In this document: in pieces, positions 18,948 through 27,105 of the stretch
Numbering within the stretch: the stretch's first letter is position 1
Layout of the letters: every line of letters starts with the position of its first letter
Origin: Bin5 sp965242905
GTDB taxonomy: Bacteria > Chloroflexota > Anaerolineae > Caldilineales > Caldilineaceae
NCBI GenBank assembly: GCA_965242905.1
Contig: CBDETM010000001.1
Coordinates: 1 to 64,000 of the forward strand
Direction of reading: 5' to 3'
DNA length: 64,000 bases
Program-made: the position numbers and the translations under genes
Notes under the pieces: generated by a model
Databases searched by the model: none
The model's input: the letters and a program-made list of their open reading frames with translations, nothing else
Told to the model about the DNA's origin: nothing

Positions 18948-19943
18948 TTACACCTCCCTGTGCAGATATTGCTCCGCCGCCCATCGATGCTCTTGCGCCA
19001 CGGCGGACCGCAGATGGTCCGGCTTGATCACTTCGACTCTGCTGCCGTAGTAGAGTAGCCAATTGACAAATTCAGGCGTAATGGGGATGGTGAGACGGAA
19101 GATCACTCTGCCGTCTTCCTGACGTTCTACCTGCTGGCTCTTGTGCCAGAATTCCTCAGCCACCCAGCGTCCGGCATCCGGCGCAAAGCGAAGTTCGACC
19201 TCGTCGGGGGGCTGATTTTCGACACGAATGACGCCCCAAGCACTGCCCATGTATTGATCCAAGTCGAAACTGTCCGCGATTTCGTAGGTTTCGTCCAGAA
19301 GGGTCGCTCTCTGAATCCGGTCCACTTTGAACATGATGACGTCCTGCCGATTCTCACAGTATGCGATCAACTGCCAGGAGCGCACATAGGGCATGATATG
19401 GTACGGGTGGACGACGCGTTGGCTTATGGCGCCCTGTCTGCGTGCAGTGCGGTAAACGACCTCCAGCTTGCGGCCCTCCAGAAAACCTCGATTGAGCAGT
19501 TGCAGCATCTCCTGTCTGTGTTCACGCTCGGCTGTAATGCGCGGACGGTACGATAACTGCTGCAACAGATTTCTGAACTCTGGAGGAAAGAGAGTGATAA
19601 GCCGCGCGACCGCGGCGGAAAGATCGGCTGAACTGATGCCTGCAACCTGCCGGGACACCTGGGCAGCTTGCACGAGCGCCAGCGCTTCCGTAAAGCTATA
19701 GGCAACGGCAGGCAGCTGCGGTGTCTCTTCAAAGTAGTAGCCCTGTTTGGAGGTACACAACGACAGCCGTAGTCCGTGGCGGACGATTTGCAGATCTTTC
19801 TTGATCATTCTTTCGCTGATTTCAAAGTGCTGGGCCAGGCCTTTGGCTCGAAGCCGGCGCGGCCGCATGGCAATAAGCTGGATGATCTGCAAGATGCGAG
19901 CTGTTCGCTTGATCTCTTCATCCCTTCCCGATGAGAAGTCCAT
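18948..19943 (-). CDS. WYL-domain transcription regulator of the cas operon
   Basis: The product is 331 residues from the ATG at 19943 (GGTAGGGAAAACA upstream); an alternative ATG at 19985 adds 14 residues. An N-terminal winged helix (LRAKGLAQHFEISERMIKKDL) is followed by a WYL domain (VVHPYHIMPYVRSWQLIAYCENRQD) and a C-terminal extension. WYL proteins bind nucleic-acid-type ligands and often control CRISPR and other defence genes. It ends four bases before cas8b and so heads the cas transcription unit. It probably regulates that unit and itself; the dyad at 20021 is a candidate site. Confidence 0.9.
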   Translation of the reverse strand: MDFSSGRDEEIKRTARILQIIQLIAMRPRRLRAKGLAQHFEISERMIKKDLQIVRHGLRLSLCTSKQGYYFEETPQLPAVAYSFTEALALVQAAQVSRQVAGISSADLSAAVARLITLFPPEFRNLLQQLSYRPRITAEREHRQEMLQLLNRGFLEGRKLEVVYRTARRQGAISQRVVHPYHIMPYVRSWQLIAYCENRQDVIMFKVDRIQRATLLDETYEIADSFDLDQYMGSAWGVIRVENQPPDEVELRFAPDAGRWVAEEFWHKSQQVERQEDGRVIFRLTIPITPEFVNWLLYYGSRVEVIKPDHLRSAVAQEHRWAAEQYLHREV

Positions 19944-20020
19944 TGTTTTCCCTACCTTCGATGCCTTGTCCCTTTCAAAATGCAACTGTCAGCGGTTCTT
20001 TTCAATTTACAGCACGAAAA

Positions 20021-20038
20021 GGGAACACTGTGGTTCCC
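20021..20038. promoter_or_regulatory. Dyad upstream of the WYL-cas operon
   Basis: GGGAACACTGTGGTTCCC is a perfect 6+6 inverted repeat with a 6-base spacer, about 80 bases upstream of the WYL gene start in an otherwise empty stretch (19944-20140). It is a plausible operator for the WYL regulator. Role inferred from position and symmetry only. Confidence 0.45.
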
Positions 20039-20140
20039 GTACTGTTGCAAGGTATAAGTCTCATTGGAATTCCGCGATCCGACCTACAGCAGAACAACAG
20101 ACGACAAGCCCGCACGGAAGGTGGATGTAGGCCAGAATTT

Positions 20141-20446
20141 TCAGTTATCTCCTGATTCGAAAAGGTTGAGTTGCACGTAACGCGGGCTGTCTCTATACTG
20201 CTGGTAGTGAAGCTCGACGTTATCAACGCCGAAAAACTTTCGACAAATCTCATAAAGGGATTTCAGATCACAGATTGGCAACTGCCACATTCTAGCGCCC
20301 TTAATCCAGAGCATGTGAGGAAATGCCTTTCTCATTAAGCAAAGCCTATTGTGGAACAGTTTGAATTCCGTTCTATCAAAACGAAAGTAAACGTAGAAGG
20401 TTGATAGACGGATCGTCACTCGTGGACTCTTAGTGGTACTGGCCAT
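20141..20446 (-). CDS. Small protein ending in a clamp-binding-like motif
   Basis: The product is 101 residues (MASTTKSPRVTIRLSTFYVYF...) with TTTTTGGAGAAAAT before the ATG. It is basic and aromatic-rich in its first half and ends VQLNLFESGDN. QLNLF matches the QLxLF pentapeptide by which many replication and repair proteins bind the beta sliding clamp. The gene has its own promoter region with an 18-base near-palindrome that is repeated ahead of the next small gene. Family not recognised; a plasmid- or defence-associated accessory role is a guess. Confidence 0.6.
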   Translation of the reverse strand: MASTTKSPRVTIRLSTFYVYFRFDRTEFKLFHNRLCLMRKAFPHMLWIKGARMWQLPICDLKSLYEICRKFFGVDNVELHYQQYRDSPRYVQLNLFESGDN

Positions 20447-20475
20447 ATTTTCTCCAAAAAGCTTTCAGGATATAA

Positions 20476-20493
20476 TATCTATTCATATAGATA
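20476..20493. promoter_or_regulatory. Operator-like dyad, copy 1
   Basis: TATCTATTCATATAGATA lies about 30 bases upstream of the gene starting at 20446 and next to a TATAAT-like sequence. It matches the reverse complement of 20615-20632 at 17 of 18 positions. Confidence 0.5.
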
Positions 20494-20498
20494 TGGTA

Positions 20499-20597
20499 TC
20501 ACAGTGGAGATTCCTCGTGCAACTGCATAAACTTTCTCTTGCGTTTGCGTTTCGTTAGCTTTTTTTTGAGTTCGTCAATTGTCGACTTTCGACTCAT
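20499..20597 (-). CDS. 32-residue Lys/Arg-rich peptide
   Basis: The ATG at 20597 lies 17 bases downstream of the second operator-like dyad. The peptide begins MSRKSTIDELKKKLTKRKRK and ends HEESPL. The strongly basic middle could bind nucleic acid. A long frame continuing upstream (to 20930) runs antisense-like through a methylase relic and is not a gene. Support is only the shared dyad and the spacing, so this is tentative. Confidence 0.35.
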   Translation of the reverse strand: MSRKSTIDELKKKLTKRKRKRKFMQLHEESPL

Positions 20598-20614
20598 GAG
20601 TTGAGTACTGAAAA

Positions 20615-20632
20615 TATCTGTATGAATAGATA
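20615..20632. promoter_or_regulatory. Operator-like dyad, copy 2
   Basis: TATCTGTATGAATAGATA, the reverse complement of TATCTATTCATACAGATA, is one base different from copy 1 at 20476-20493. It precedes the small basic ORF at 20597 on the minus strand. Confidence 0.5.
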
Positions 20633-20839
20633 CACGAAGCCCGACAACGATCCGACAGAGCGGATACTGTAATCGGCCCCAGTGGCTGGACCACGAAACA
20701 GGAAATGCGCGGTGCATAAATCTGGATACGGCCGGATTTGAGGCGCTGGCATTTCGGCCCTGCAGGAGGGCGGAGGGTGTACCGCGAACACCGGTCTTGC
20801 CTCCATTGTTTTCGGCGCGGCCGGCGAACTTAGCCATGG

Positions 20840-20955
20840 TTGAGAGGTCATGGCTAAGTTGAGGTGAGCGCCGCATAGTTCCGGTTCGGAGTTCATCCCG
20901 CGCATGATGTCCAGGTTGTCGCCTGTCCACATCGTGCGGTTGGCCCAGTTGGGAG
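20840..20955 (-). pseudogene. Relic of a site-specific DNA methyltransferase N-terminus
   Basis: One minus-strand frame reads TTPNWANRTMWTGDNLDIMRGMNSE, very like the start of N6/N4 DNA methylases ('NRLYTGDNL..LRGMNSE' before the DPPF motif). Similarity stops there: the expected DPPF catalytic motif never appears and the frame has a stop just upstream. What remains is about 25 codons. The rest of 20633-20839 holds no recognisable gene. Confidence 0.5.
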
Positions 20956-20965
20956 TGGTTATGTG

Positions 20966-21283
20966 CTAAACGAAGACAAACTTTATGACTAAGATATGCG
21001 GGTCATTGGGCCTAATGTAAACACCTCTTTCGTCGATAAAGAATCGGCCACCTTCCCATCTCTCTTGGAATACAAGGTCCATGATTTGAGCGAGAAATGG
21101 AAAATCATCTTGTAAATAGATCCTGCTCTCTTTCCTCGAGCGGCCCTTTCCAACAGATGGCCACACTTTCTTGATCCCACCTTCTCTACCGCAACTAAAT
21201 ACGGCTGGCCACCCCCATCCGCGATTAACTTGCAATTGCCGTAGCAGATTAAACTGTTGCTGGCTCACACGTAGGTAGTGCAT
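20966..21283 (-). CDS. Hypothetical protein, paralogue of the frameshifted gene at 22042
   Basis: The ATG at 21283 has AAGGAGTTTGCCA upstream and gives 105 residues. Key segments are NRGWGWPAVFSCG, SRIYLQDDFPFLAQIMDL and GGRFFIDERGVYI. The gene at 22042-22474 encodes the same segments (RWGWPARFSC, ERVYLEGAFPVLDQIV, GGRFLVDDEGAVL), so the two are paralogues. I do not recognise the family; there are no membrane segments or signal peptide. Confidence 0.65.
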   Translation of the reverse strand: MHYLRVSQQQFNLLRQLQVNRGWGWPAVFSCGREGGIKKVWPSVGKGRSRKESRIYLQDDFPFLAQIMDLVFQERWEGGRFFIDERGVYIRPNDPHILVIKFVFV

Positions 21284-21350
21284 TGGCAAACTCCTTGTAG
21301 CTATGTGTCCCCGGCAAGCGCCTTGCGAGCCGGCAGGGCGGCGGCGACTG

Positions 21351-21485
21351 CTATGACTCACTGCAGTACGGCATTATGACGCCGATGCGGCGCGCGATCT
21401 CGGTGCGAGACAATCCTTCAGGATGACTCCACAGCAGCCTTTCGATCTGGTGGATACGGGCGGCCTTGCCTTCAGCTCGTTTCAT
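21351..21485 (-). pseudogene. Truncated helix-turn-helix regulator, 44 residues
   Basis: The ATG at 21485 (AGGAG, 8 bases upstream) begins MKRAEGKAARIHQIERLLW, then HPEGLSRTEIARRIGV, the start of the DNA-binding domain of HTH/WYL-type regulators. The frame ends after a few unrelated residues, where such proteins would continue for some 300. It is a 5' remnant of a regulator similar in type to the intact WYL gene nearby. Confidence 0.55.
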
Positions 21486-22041
21486 CGCATCATCTCCTGC
21501 CGGTCTCCTGTTCGGCCTGTAATTGTCGTACAGAGTGTTTCCGAACCTGTGCGCTGTCAACTCCTGCAGGCTCTCTTTTGGCGTCGCGCTGACAGCCGGT
21601 AACTGCAGTATAGAGGACAGTTGTTGCCAGTACGGCAACAAGAAGCAGCGGAATTCCAAAAAGAGCGCGAACGCAGAGGCAAGCGGTTACCATTGCCGGC
21701 AACAGCCTTCGACGCTTCTGGCAGAATCAATGTCCACTGTTGCTCCCGAGGGCAACTGCGCAGCGTGTTGCGGCAACCGGGAAGTTAGCCTGGAACCAAT
21801 ATAATTTCTTTAGTTTGGTTCTGGGAAAACATCTCAAACGAAAAAAAGCAGCCCGAACCGGTGGCGCTGCCTTCACAGACACCCCGCTATTGCGGCTGGT
21901 CCAATCAGGTCGAGCCAATTGACGCATTTGCGGTGAACCAGGCGGCGCCCGCGCCTGTTTCCCGCCCTCGCAACGCCTCCCGGACAGCCTGGCCCCTTGC
22001 TGGCCCAAAGGTCAACAACCCCAGGTACAACTGGACCTCAC
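21486..22041. other. No gene recognised
   Basis: Open frames here are short, overlap on both strands and look like no known protein. The stretch separates the truncated regulator from the frameshifted paralogue. Confidence 0.5.
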
Positions 22042-22474
22042 CTAACCTGACCAGGCTCGAGCTATCGAAAACTCATCTTCTTCTTCAAACAGAAACTCGA
22101 TGATCTGTTCATCCCCGTCCGCCAGCACAGCCCCTTCATCATCGACCAGGAACCGCCCGCCAGATGGAAACTTGCCTCTTGTCTTCGTTATCCGGACAAC
22201 CCTCTGTACGATCTGATCCAGAACAGGGAATGCCCCCTCCAGGTAAACCCTCTCCGACTCCGGTATGCGACCCGACCTCGTGAAAGGCCAGACCTGTTCC
22301 CGACTCATTGCAACTGAACCGTGCAGGCCAGCCCCACCTCGGCCTGATCTGAACCTCGCGCAAATCTTTCAGTTCTCCTGGTGACACAGGTAAAATCTCC
22401 AACACAAAGCCCTCCCCTGATCCTCTTCCCGTCACGATAGTCCCGGTCCGGCCCGATGCTTTCCCCGGATCCAT
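22042..22474 (-). pseudogene. Frameshifted paralogue of the gene at 20966
   Basis: The ATG at 22474 has AAGGAG upstream. The first 55 or so codons (MDPGKASGRTGTIV ... RWGWPARFSC) are in one frame; the rest (SREQVWPFTRSG ... ERVYLEGAFPVLDQIV ... GGRFLVDDEGAVL) is in another, starting near 22308. Joined, they align end to end with the intact paralogue. The switch falls at FSC, where the sequence reads TTCAGTTGCAATGAGTCGG. A simple one-base indel is most likely; a re-start at the ATG within that sequence is the alternative. Confidence 0.6.
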
Positions 22475-22671
22475 CGGTTTTGCTCCTTAACCGCTAATCC
22501 CTTGCTTCGCCTTCAGCGCCTCCTGGCTGCCCGCGCCTTTCGTGCTGTGGCACGTCCCGTGCGCCGGCCGCATCGATGATCGCATACAGCGCCGGCTGCT
22601 GCCCCGCGATCTCGCCATGCCGCGCCTGATGTCAGGGTTGGTGCAGCTGGCGGGGCAGCCGTTGACCTGAA

Positions 22672-23172
22672 CTACCCTGAACTTTCAACGTATGACCATC
22701 CCCCCGATCTGGTGCGCCTGGCAGACAGCGGCTTGCCGTCGCTGGTCTTGACCAGACAGGAAACACTGAAAGGGGATTCCAGTCTGACCAGCCCCTGGAT
22801 GAACAAAAGGTTGATCATCCTTTTCCCGTCTTTTCTTGGGGGGTCGAAATCGTAAAGTCCGCTCTTTTCGTAACGCCCTCGCCTTATCTCTCCATCGATG
22901 CGGGCCCGCTCTGATCCGTCCAGGCGGGTCTTGTCCTTCCAGCCCACCACTTTGGCGCGGTACGACACCGTTGACAGCTTGTCTGTTGTAGACAGGTAGA
23001 GAACGGTGGGTCTGTAAGCGGTTGGAGGGTCCGCCCTGAACCTTCCGATCGCCTGGCTTTTGTACGGTTGCAAATAAAAGATCTCGTCGGGCCCTGCCCA
23101 TTTCTGAGCGTCGATAATGCCCTTCAAAACGCTCTCATGAACGCCATTCAGAAACAGTGCTTCAGCGGTCAT
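22672..23172 (-). CDS. Hypothetical soluble protein, 166 residues
   Basis: AGGAGG lies 7 bases before the ATG, so expression is likely. The protein begins MTAEALFLNGVHESVLKGI and contains FYLQPYKSQAIGRF and VLYLSTTDKLSTVSYRAKVVGWKDK. The beta-rich middle, with a strand pattern ending in a hydrophobic-Ala-Lys-Val-Val-Gly motif, loosely recalls ASCH/EVE-type RNA- or modified-base-binding folds. That is a hint, not a call. It stands alone between repeats. Confidence 0.65.
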   Translation of the reverse strand: MTAEALFLNGVHESVLKGIIDAQKWAGPDEIFYLQPYKSQAIGRFRADPPTAYRPTVLYLSTTDKLSTVSYRAKVVGWKDKTRLDGSERARIDGEIRRGRYEKSGLYDFDPPRKDGKRMINLLFIQGLVRLESPFSVSCLVKTSDGKPLSARRTRSGGWSYVESSG

Positions 23173-23209
23173 GGCGGCCTCCTCGCTGGCTTATCCTTTA
23201 ACTACTGCC

Positions 23210-23340
23210 GTTCGTTCTTCGCGACCCTTCGCGTGACTTCGCGGATCAAAAGGCCCTTCTCCGCGCCCCTCCGCGCCCTCCGTGGCTCAAAAAGCCGTTC
23301 CCGCGTACGCAGCAGTTCACTAAGAACTGACTACCTGCCT
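23210..23340 (+). repeat. Intergenic G+C-rich repeat, locus 2
   Basis: Two units (TTCGCGACCCTTCGCGTGAC and the CTCCGCGCCC type) are followed by the A/C-rich tail GCAGTTCACTAAGAACTGAC, just downstream of the minus-strand Cache gene. Confidence 0.85.
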
Positions 23341-23354
23341 CCTTCCCTTTAGAA

Positions 23355-24716
23355 CTACTCATCGGGATAGAAGCCGGATGCGACGACGAAGACCTGGTCC
23401 CGGCCGGGCAGCCGATAGCCTGTGGCGTACGCGATCTTCCGCGATCCGGTCTCCTCGTCGCCCTCCACCGCCGGGTTGTCAAACATGTACTCAACATAAC
23501 CGCCGCCCGCCTCGCCCGCGGCCAGCAGCTCCCGGAGGTAGCGGACGCCGTTCACGTCCTGCCGGTCTATGTCCTCGAATTGGCGGCCCTCGAACCGGAG
23601 CGGAAACCCGCCGTGGAAGAGCGTATACGCCTCTGTGCTGATCACAAAGACGTAGACCGAACCCGCCTTCCAGTCTCCGCCCTCCTGTCGCAAAGCATTC
23701 TTCGTGTTCCCAAGTTCGCGCATTCCGGGCGTCAGCACGGCGTCCCGGAATACCTTCGCGGCCGCGTTGACGAAGATGGCGAGCGTCTCGCGATCCACGA
23801 CCTCGGCGGCCGTCACCTCCGGGCGCGGCAACGGAGTGATTTCGACCGGGACCGGGGAGAGGTCCAGCGAGAAGCCGCCGACGAGCACCAGCGTCATGCC
23901 GGTCAGCCCGGAGGTGTATTCGACCGCGTAGGCTGTCCGCTCGACGCCGTCCTGGATGTAGGCGACGAAACCCCCGCCGCGTCCGGCGGCGTCGAGGAGC
24001 TCCTTCACGACCGGCCTGTCGCGCTCGTCCGTGACGGCGATGATCTCCTTGTTCTCCGCCGTAGGATCGTCGCCGTGGACTATGACATATCCGTTGCGCG
24101 TCAGGATCGTCAGGTACAGCGGGGTCGCCTTCCACCGGCCTTCGGCCCGAAAAACGTCGCGAAGCCGCGCGATCTCGCTGAGTGTCGTGATGCCCTCCAG
24201 GTAATCCTTCCCGCCCTCGACAAATTCCATCAGCGTCGGACGGTCTGTCACCTCACTTGCGGTGACCCATTCGTCTGCCTGATAGAAGCCGGAAGCAAAG
24301 AACAGCCCGTCATGGCGCACGACCCAGGTGCGCTTGCGGGCATTCTCGCCTGTTTCCGGGTGGCGAAAGACGTAGCTGAGCCATTTGCCCGTCCCGGTTG
24401 CGCTCATAAAGGCATCGCGGTAAAGGTAGCCCCTTGCATCGACGCGCTGATCCGGACCCCTGCCGATCGTCTCCGTGTTGGGAGAAGCAATGGTATACCC
24501 GTCCGCATCCACAATGAATACGTACCACTGACCATGCCTGCTGTCTTCCGAACTGTAATAATCGACAGCCGCGTCCCGGCCGTTGCGATCATAGTAGCGG
24601 ATCGCATCCTGCACCATTGACCTGGTGTAACCCGCCTCTTCATTTTCGGTTGGAATGGCAACGCAACCGGCAACAAAGAGCGTAAGGACAAGAAATAGGA
24701 TTGTAAAACGAACCAT
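23355..24716 (-). CDS. Cache-domain lipoprotein, three tandem Cache modules
   Basis: The ATG at 24716 (TGGAG upstream) gives a 453-residue protein; an ATG 12 bases upstream is the alternative. Residues 1-17 form a lipoprotein signal with lipobox LFVAGC. Three Cache-like modules follow, each with an 'AIRYYD/ITTLSEIARLRDVF' helix, a 'YVFIVDADGYTIASP' or 'YVFVISTEAYTLFHGG' strand pair, a GR-x10-D-x-xGxxYLR element and a 'GGGYVEYMF' or 'GGGFVAYIQD' strand. Cache modules bind small ligands outside the cell. There is no kinase or chemotaxis domain, so it may be a free sensor or binding protein. No partner gene is adjacent. Confidence 0.85.
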   Translation of the reverse strand: MVRFTILFLVLTLFVAGCVAIPTENEEAGYTRSMVQDAIRYYDRNGRDAAVDYYSSEDSRHGQWYVFIVDADGYTIASPNTETIGRGPDQRVDARGYLYRDAFMSATGTGKWLSYVFRHPETGENARKRTWVVRHDGLFFASGFYQADEWVTASEVTDRPTLMEFVEGGKDYLEGITTLSEIARLRDVFRAEGRWKATPLYLTILTRNGYVIVHGDDPTAENKEIIAVTDERDRPVVKELLDAAGRGGGFVAYIQDGVERTAYAVEYTSGLTGMTLVLVGGFSLDLSPVPVEITPLPRPEVTAAEVVDRETLAIFVNAAAKVFRDAVLTPGMRELGNTKNALRQEGGDWKAGSVYVFVISTEAYTLFHGGFPLRFEGRQFEDIDRQDVNGVRYLRELLAAGEAGGGYVEYMFDNPAVEGDEETGSRKIAYATGYRLPGRDQVFVVASGFYPDE

Positions 24717-24739
24717 GTTTGTCTCCATTCATCTATCCA

Positions 24740-25000
24740 GGCGTTCACGCATCGCCTCGGCCTTTTCGCTGTTACTTTCAAAAATCCCCTGTCGCCGTCA
24801 ATCGGCTTTTTCACCACTGCCTGGCGTGTGGGAAACTGATCCGCGGCGGCGATGGGCACAGGGGTGGCCGTCACGGCCACCGTTGTTGGCGTAACTGTCG
24901 ATTGCGGCGTCTATGCCATCAAGCCCGCGCGTACTGGCAGAAAAAGCAGGGCGACGGTGACGAGTGCGCGTTGGGGGCCTCCTTAACGGTTGGTCCAGTT
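24740..25000 (-). pseudogene. Possible decayed secreted-protein 5' end
   Basis: Minus-strand frames give a hydrophobic stretch (VTVALLFLPVRAGLMA) and, after a stop in another frame, a linker STVTPTTVAVTATPVPIAAA, the pattern of signal peptide plus Thr/Pro linker seen elsewhere in the window. They are not in one frame and no ribosome site is clear. Weak evidence. Confidence 0.25.
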
Positions 25001-25004
25001 GGGG

Positions 25005-25328
25005 TTACGCATAGAATCGGGGCCAGCTCTGCCGGTCGGTGAACCGGTACTGATCGGAACTGTCTTCTGCTTTCTCTATGATTCCCAGTTGTGCAATTCT
25101 GTCGATGATCCGTTGTCCTCTTTTGGTGCGCCGGTCTTCGTCCACTGTTCTGTCGACAGTCGCGACATTCGCAGCTTCTGCAGGTGTCATCGAAAACGTT
25201 CGCCCGCCGGTCTGGTCTGCTCTCTTTGCCATGACTTGCAGTGCCGGATTTACCAGGAATTCCGGGCGCAGAACTTCCAGAAGGCCGCTCTCGTTCAGCT
25301 CTTCGGTTACCGGTCTGCGTTCGTTCAT
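25005..25328 (-). CDS. Hypothetical protein, possible winged helix
   Basis: GAGGAGCAATC precedes the ATG. The 107-residue protein (MNERRPVTEELNESGLLEVL...) is charged and helical, and its C-terminal half (RRTKRGQRIIDRIAQLGIIE, then YRFTDRQSW) resembles the recognition helix and wing of a winged-helix fold. No known family is recognised. It stands before the small HTH-like gene at 25435, 320 bases away, with no clear link. Confidence 0.6.
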   Translation of the reverse strand: MNERRPVTEELNESGLLEVLRPEFLVNPALQVMAKRADQTGGRTFSMTPAEAANVATVDRTVDEDRRTKRGQRIIDRIAQLGIIEKAEDSSDQYRFTDRQSWPRFYA

Positions 25329-25434
25329 GATTGCTCCTCGGGCCTGGCCGTGTCCCGCCTGTCACGAAGGCAGGCCTTCCCATCTTCTGCGTTCATCTTC
25401 TGCCGCTCTTTTGTGTTGTCTCCTTTTCTCCGTA

Positions 25435-25683
25435 CTATTGCGGCCAGTCTGCGCTGAAATACGAGACAGCCTCGACATACTCCGCCAGGACGACGCCTTT
25501 GCGGATCTCTCCCCCCAAACTGGGCCTGCAGCCCGCCCGCTCGGCAATGGTCTGGAGGTCCATTCCCTCAAGCTCCTGGGCATAGATGATGCCGAACAGG
25601 TGAACGGCAGCGATTTTTCGCCCGCGGGGGGCCGCTTGCCGCATATCCCTCAATTTCGTTGCCAAATCGCCGGCCACGTCCAC
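25435..25683 (-). CDS. Small HTH-like protein
   Basis: The product is 82 residues from GTG, with AAGGAAGGACG upstream. The segment GRKIAAVHLFGIIYAQELEG followed by MDLQTIAERAGCRPSLGGEI has the shape of a short HTH-like domain found in small bacterial proteins near accessory genes, where an aromatic LFGI.YA.EL helix precedes an I..RAG turn. The role is probably DNA binding. The downstream solute-binding gene is not in the same unit. Confidence 0.6.
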   Translation of the reverse strand: MDVAGDLATKLRDMRQAAPRGRKIAAVHLFGIIYAQELEGMDLQTIAERAGCRPSLGGEIRKGVVLAEYVEAVSYFSADWPQ

Positions 25684-25803
25684 TTGTCGTCCTTCCTTTT
25701 CGGTTCGCCGGCCGGCCCGTGACAGCTGCCCGGTGTTCTCCTGTGCCAGCGCTGATGAAAGAGGAGAGAACGGGGAGGTTCTCTCTCCTGGCTGTGTTGA
25801 GGT

Positions 25804-27060
25804 CTACTCCATTCCGAAACCGGAGACCTGGACGAAAGCGCCGTCGGTGACCTGGTAAATCTGGACACCCCCTGCGCCGCATTCGCCGATATCGTCGCAC
25901 TTGATGGTGCCGGTGAGGCCGTCGAATGCATCGACGGAGCGGATGGCGGAGATCAGTTCTTCGCGGTCGATCACGAGACTGCCGCTGTCGTCGATTGAAG
26001 CTACCGCGGCAATTGCGGCCGCGATCAGCATCACCGAATCGTAGCTCTGGCTGTGGAAGGCGCCGAGCTCGTCGGGGCTGACGCCGTATTTCTCGATGTA
26101 CTTGGCGTCGAACTCGGCGTTCAACGCTTCGGAGTCGTCTCCGGCAAGCAGGGAGATGTAGGTGCCTTCCGCCGCGCCGCCGGCGGCCTGGATGTACTGC
26201 AGCGTGAACGCGCCGTCAACGCTCATGAACACTGTCTCCTCGAGGCCCGGTGTTTCCGTCATCTGCTGGGCGATGAGGCCGGCTTCGGTGGCGTAGCCGC
26301 CGAAGAAGACGGCCTGGGGCCCACCCGCGCCGACCCTGGCCAGCATGGCGCGGAAGTCCGTATCGCCCACCTGGACGCCTTCGAAGCCGGTTACATCGCC
26401 TCCCAAACCCGTGATGCTGTTCTGGAAGACTTCGGCAACGCCTTTGCCGTAGTCGGAGTTGTCGTGGACGACGGCTACCCTGGTGAGGCCCAGGTCGCTG
26501 AACAGATACCTGGCATCGGTGGCGCCCTGGAGCGCGTCGCTGAGGGCGACGCGATTGCAGAGATCGCAGTTCGGGGAGGTGATGTCCGGGTTGGTGGCGC
26601 TGGGGCTGACGAAGGGGATGCGCGCCTCCTGCAGGATCGGCATGAGGCCGAAGGTCTCGCCGGAGCAGGTGCCGCCGGTGACGGCGGCGATCGTCTCGTC
26701 AGCGGCAAATTTGTTGCCGACGTTCGTTCCTTGCGTGCCGTCGCAGGCGCCGTCTTCGGCCACCAGCTCGAACATGAAGCCTTCGAATCCACCGGCTGCG
26801 TTGAGGTCGTCGACGGCCAGTTCCGCGCCCTGGCGGATGTCGAGGCCGAGGGTCGGGATGGGACCGGTCAGGGCGAAGGAGCCGCCGATGCGGATCATCC
26901 CGCCCGCCTCGACCACGACCTTGCCGCTCATGCCGGCAGGCGCCTCTTCCACCGAGGCCTCCCCGGCGGGCGCTTCTGCAGCCGGCGGCGCCGCGGCGCA
27001 GGCGGCCAGCAACAGCGCTGCGGCGAGGAGCAGGCTAAGAAAAGCAGATCGTTTTGGCAT
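25804..27060 (-). CDS. Branched-chain amino acid-type ABC substrate-binding lipoprotein
   Basis: This is a type I periplasmic-binding-fold protein of the LivJ group. AAGGAGG lies 5 bases before the ATG at 27060, which decides the start; 418 residues follow. A signal with lipobox LLLAAC is followed by a Pro/Ala/Glu linker, then IRIGGSFALTGPIPTLGLDIRQGAELAVDDLN, GGTCSGETFGLMPILQEARI, VAVVHDNSDYGKGVAE and DGLTGTIKCDD. No permease or ATPase gene is next to it, so it is either an orphan serving a distant transporter or a sensor protein. A short segment of it (PAGMSGKVVVEAGG) has a near-copy in the adjacent broken gene. Confidence 0.92.
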   Translation of the reverse strand: MPKRSAFLSLLLAAALLLAACAAAPPAAEAPAGEASVEEAPAGMSGKVVVEAGGMIRIGGSFALTGPIPTLGLDIRQGAELAVDDLNAAGGFEGFMFELVAEDGACDGTQGTNVGNKFAADETIAAVTGGTCSGETFGLMPILQEARIPFVSPSATNPDITSPNCDLCNRVALSDALQGATDARYLFSDLGLTRVAVVHDNSDYGKGVAEVFQNSITGLGGDVTGFEGVQVGDTDFRAMLARVGAGGPQAVFFGGYATEAGLIAQQMTETPGLEETVFMSVDGAFTLQYIQAAGGAAEGTYISLLAGDDSEALNAEFDAKYIEKYGVSPDELGAFHSQSYDSVMLIAAAIAAVASIDDSGSLVIDREELISAIRSVDAFDGLTGTIKCDDIGECGAGGVQIYQVTDGAFVQVSGFGME

Positions 27061-27105
27061 TTGGACCTCCTTGGTCAAATCGCGTGCTGCATGAGTGTTC
27101 TATGG

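Noticed and set aside
20499..20930. 143-codon frame upstream of the basic peptide
   Set aside because: Most of it is out of frame with the methylase relic and has no coding character; only the last 32 codons are kept as tentative.
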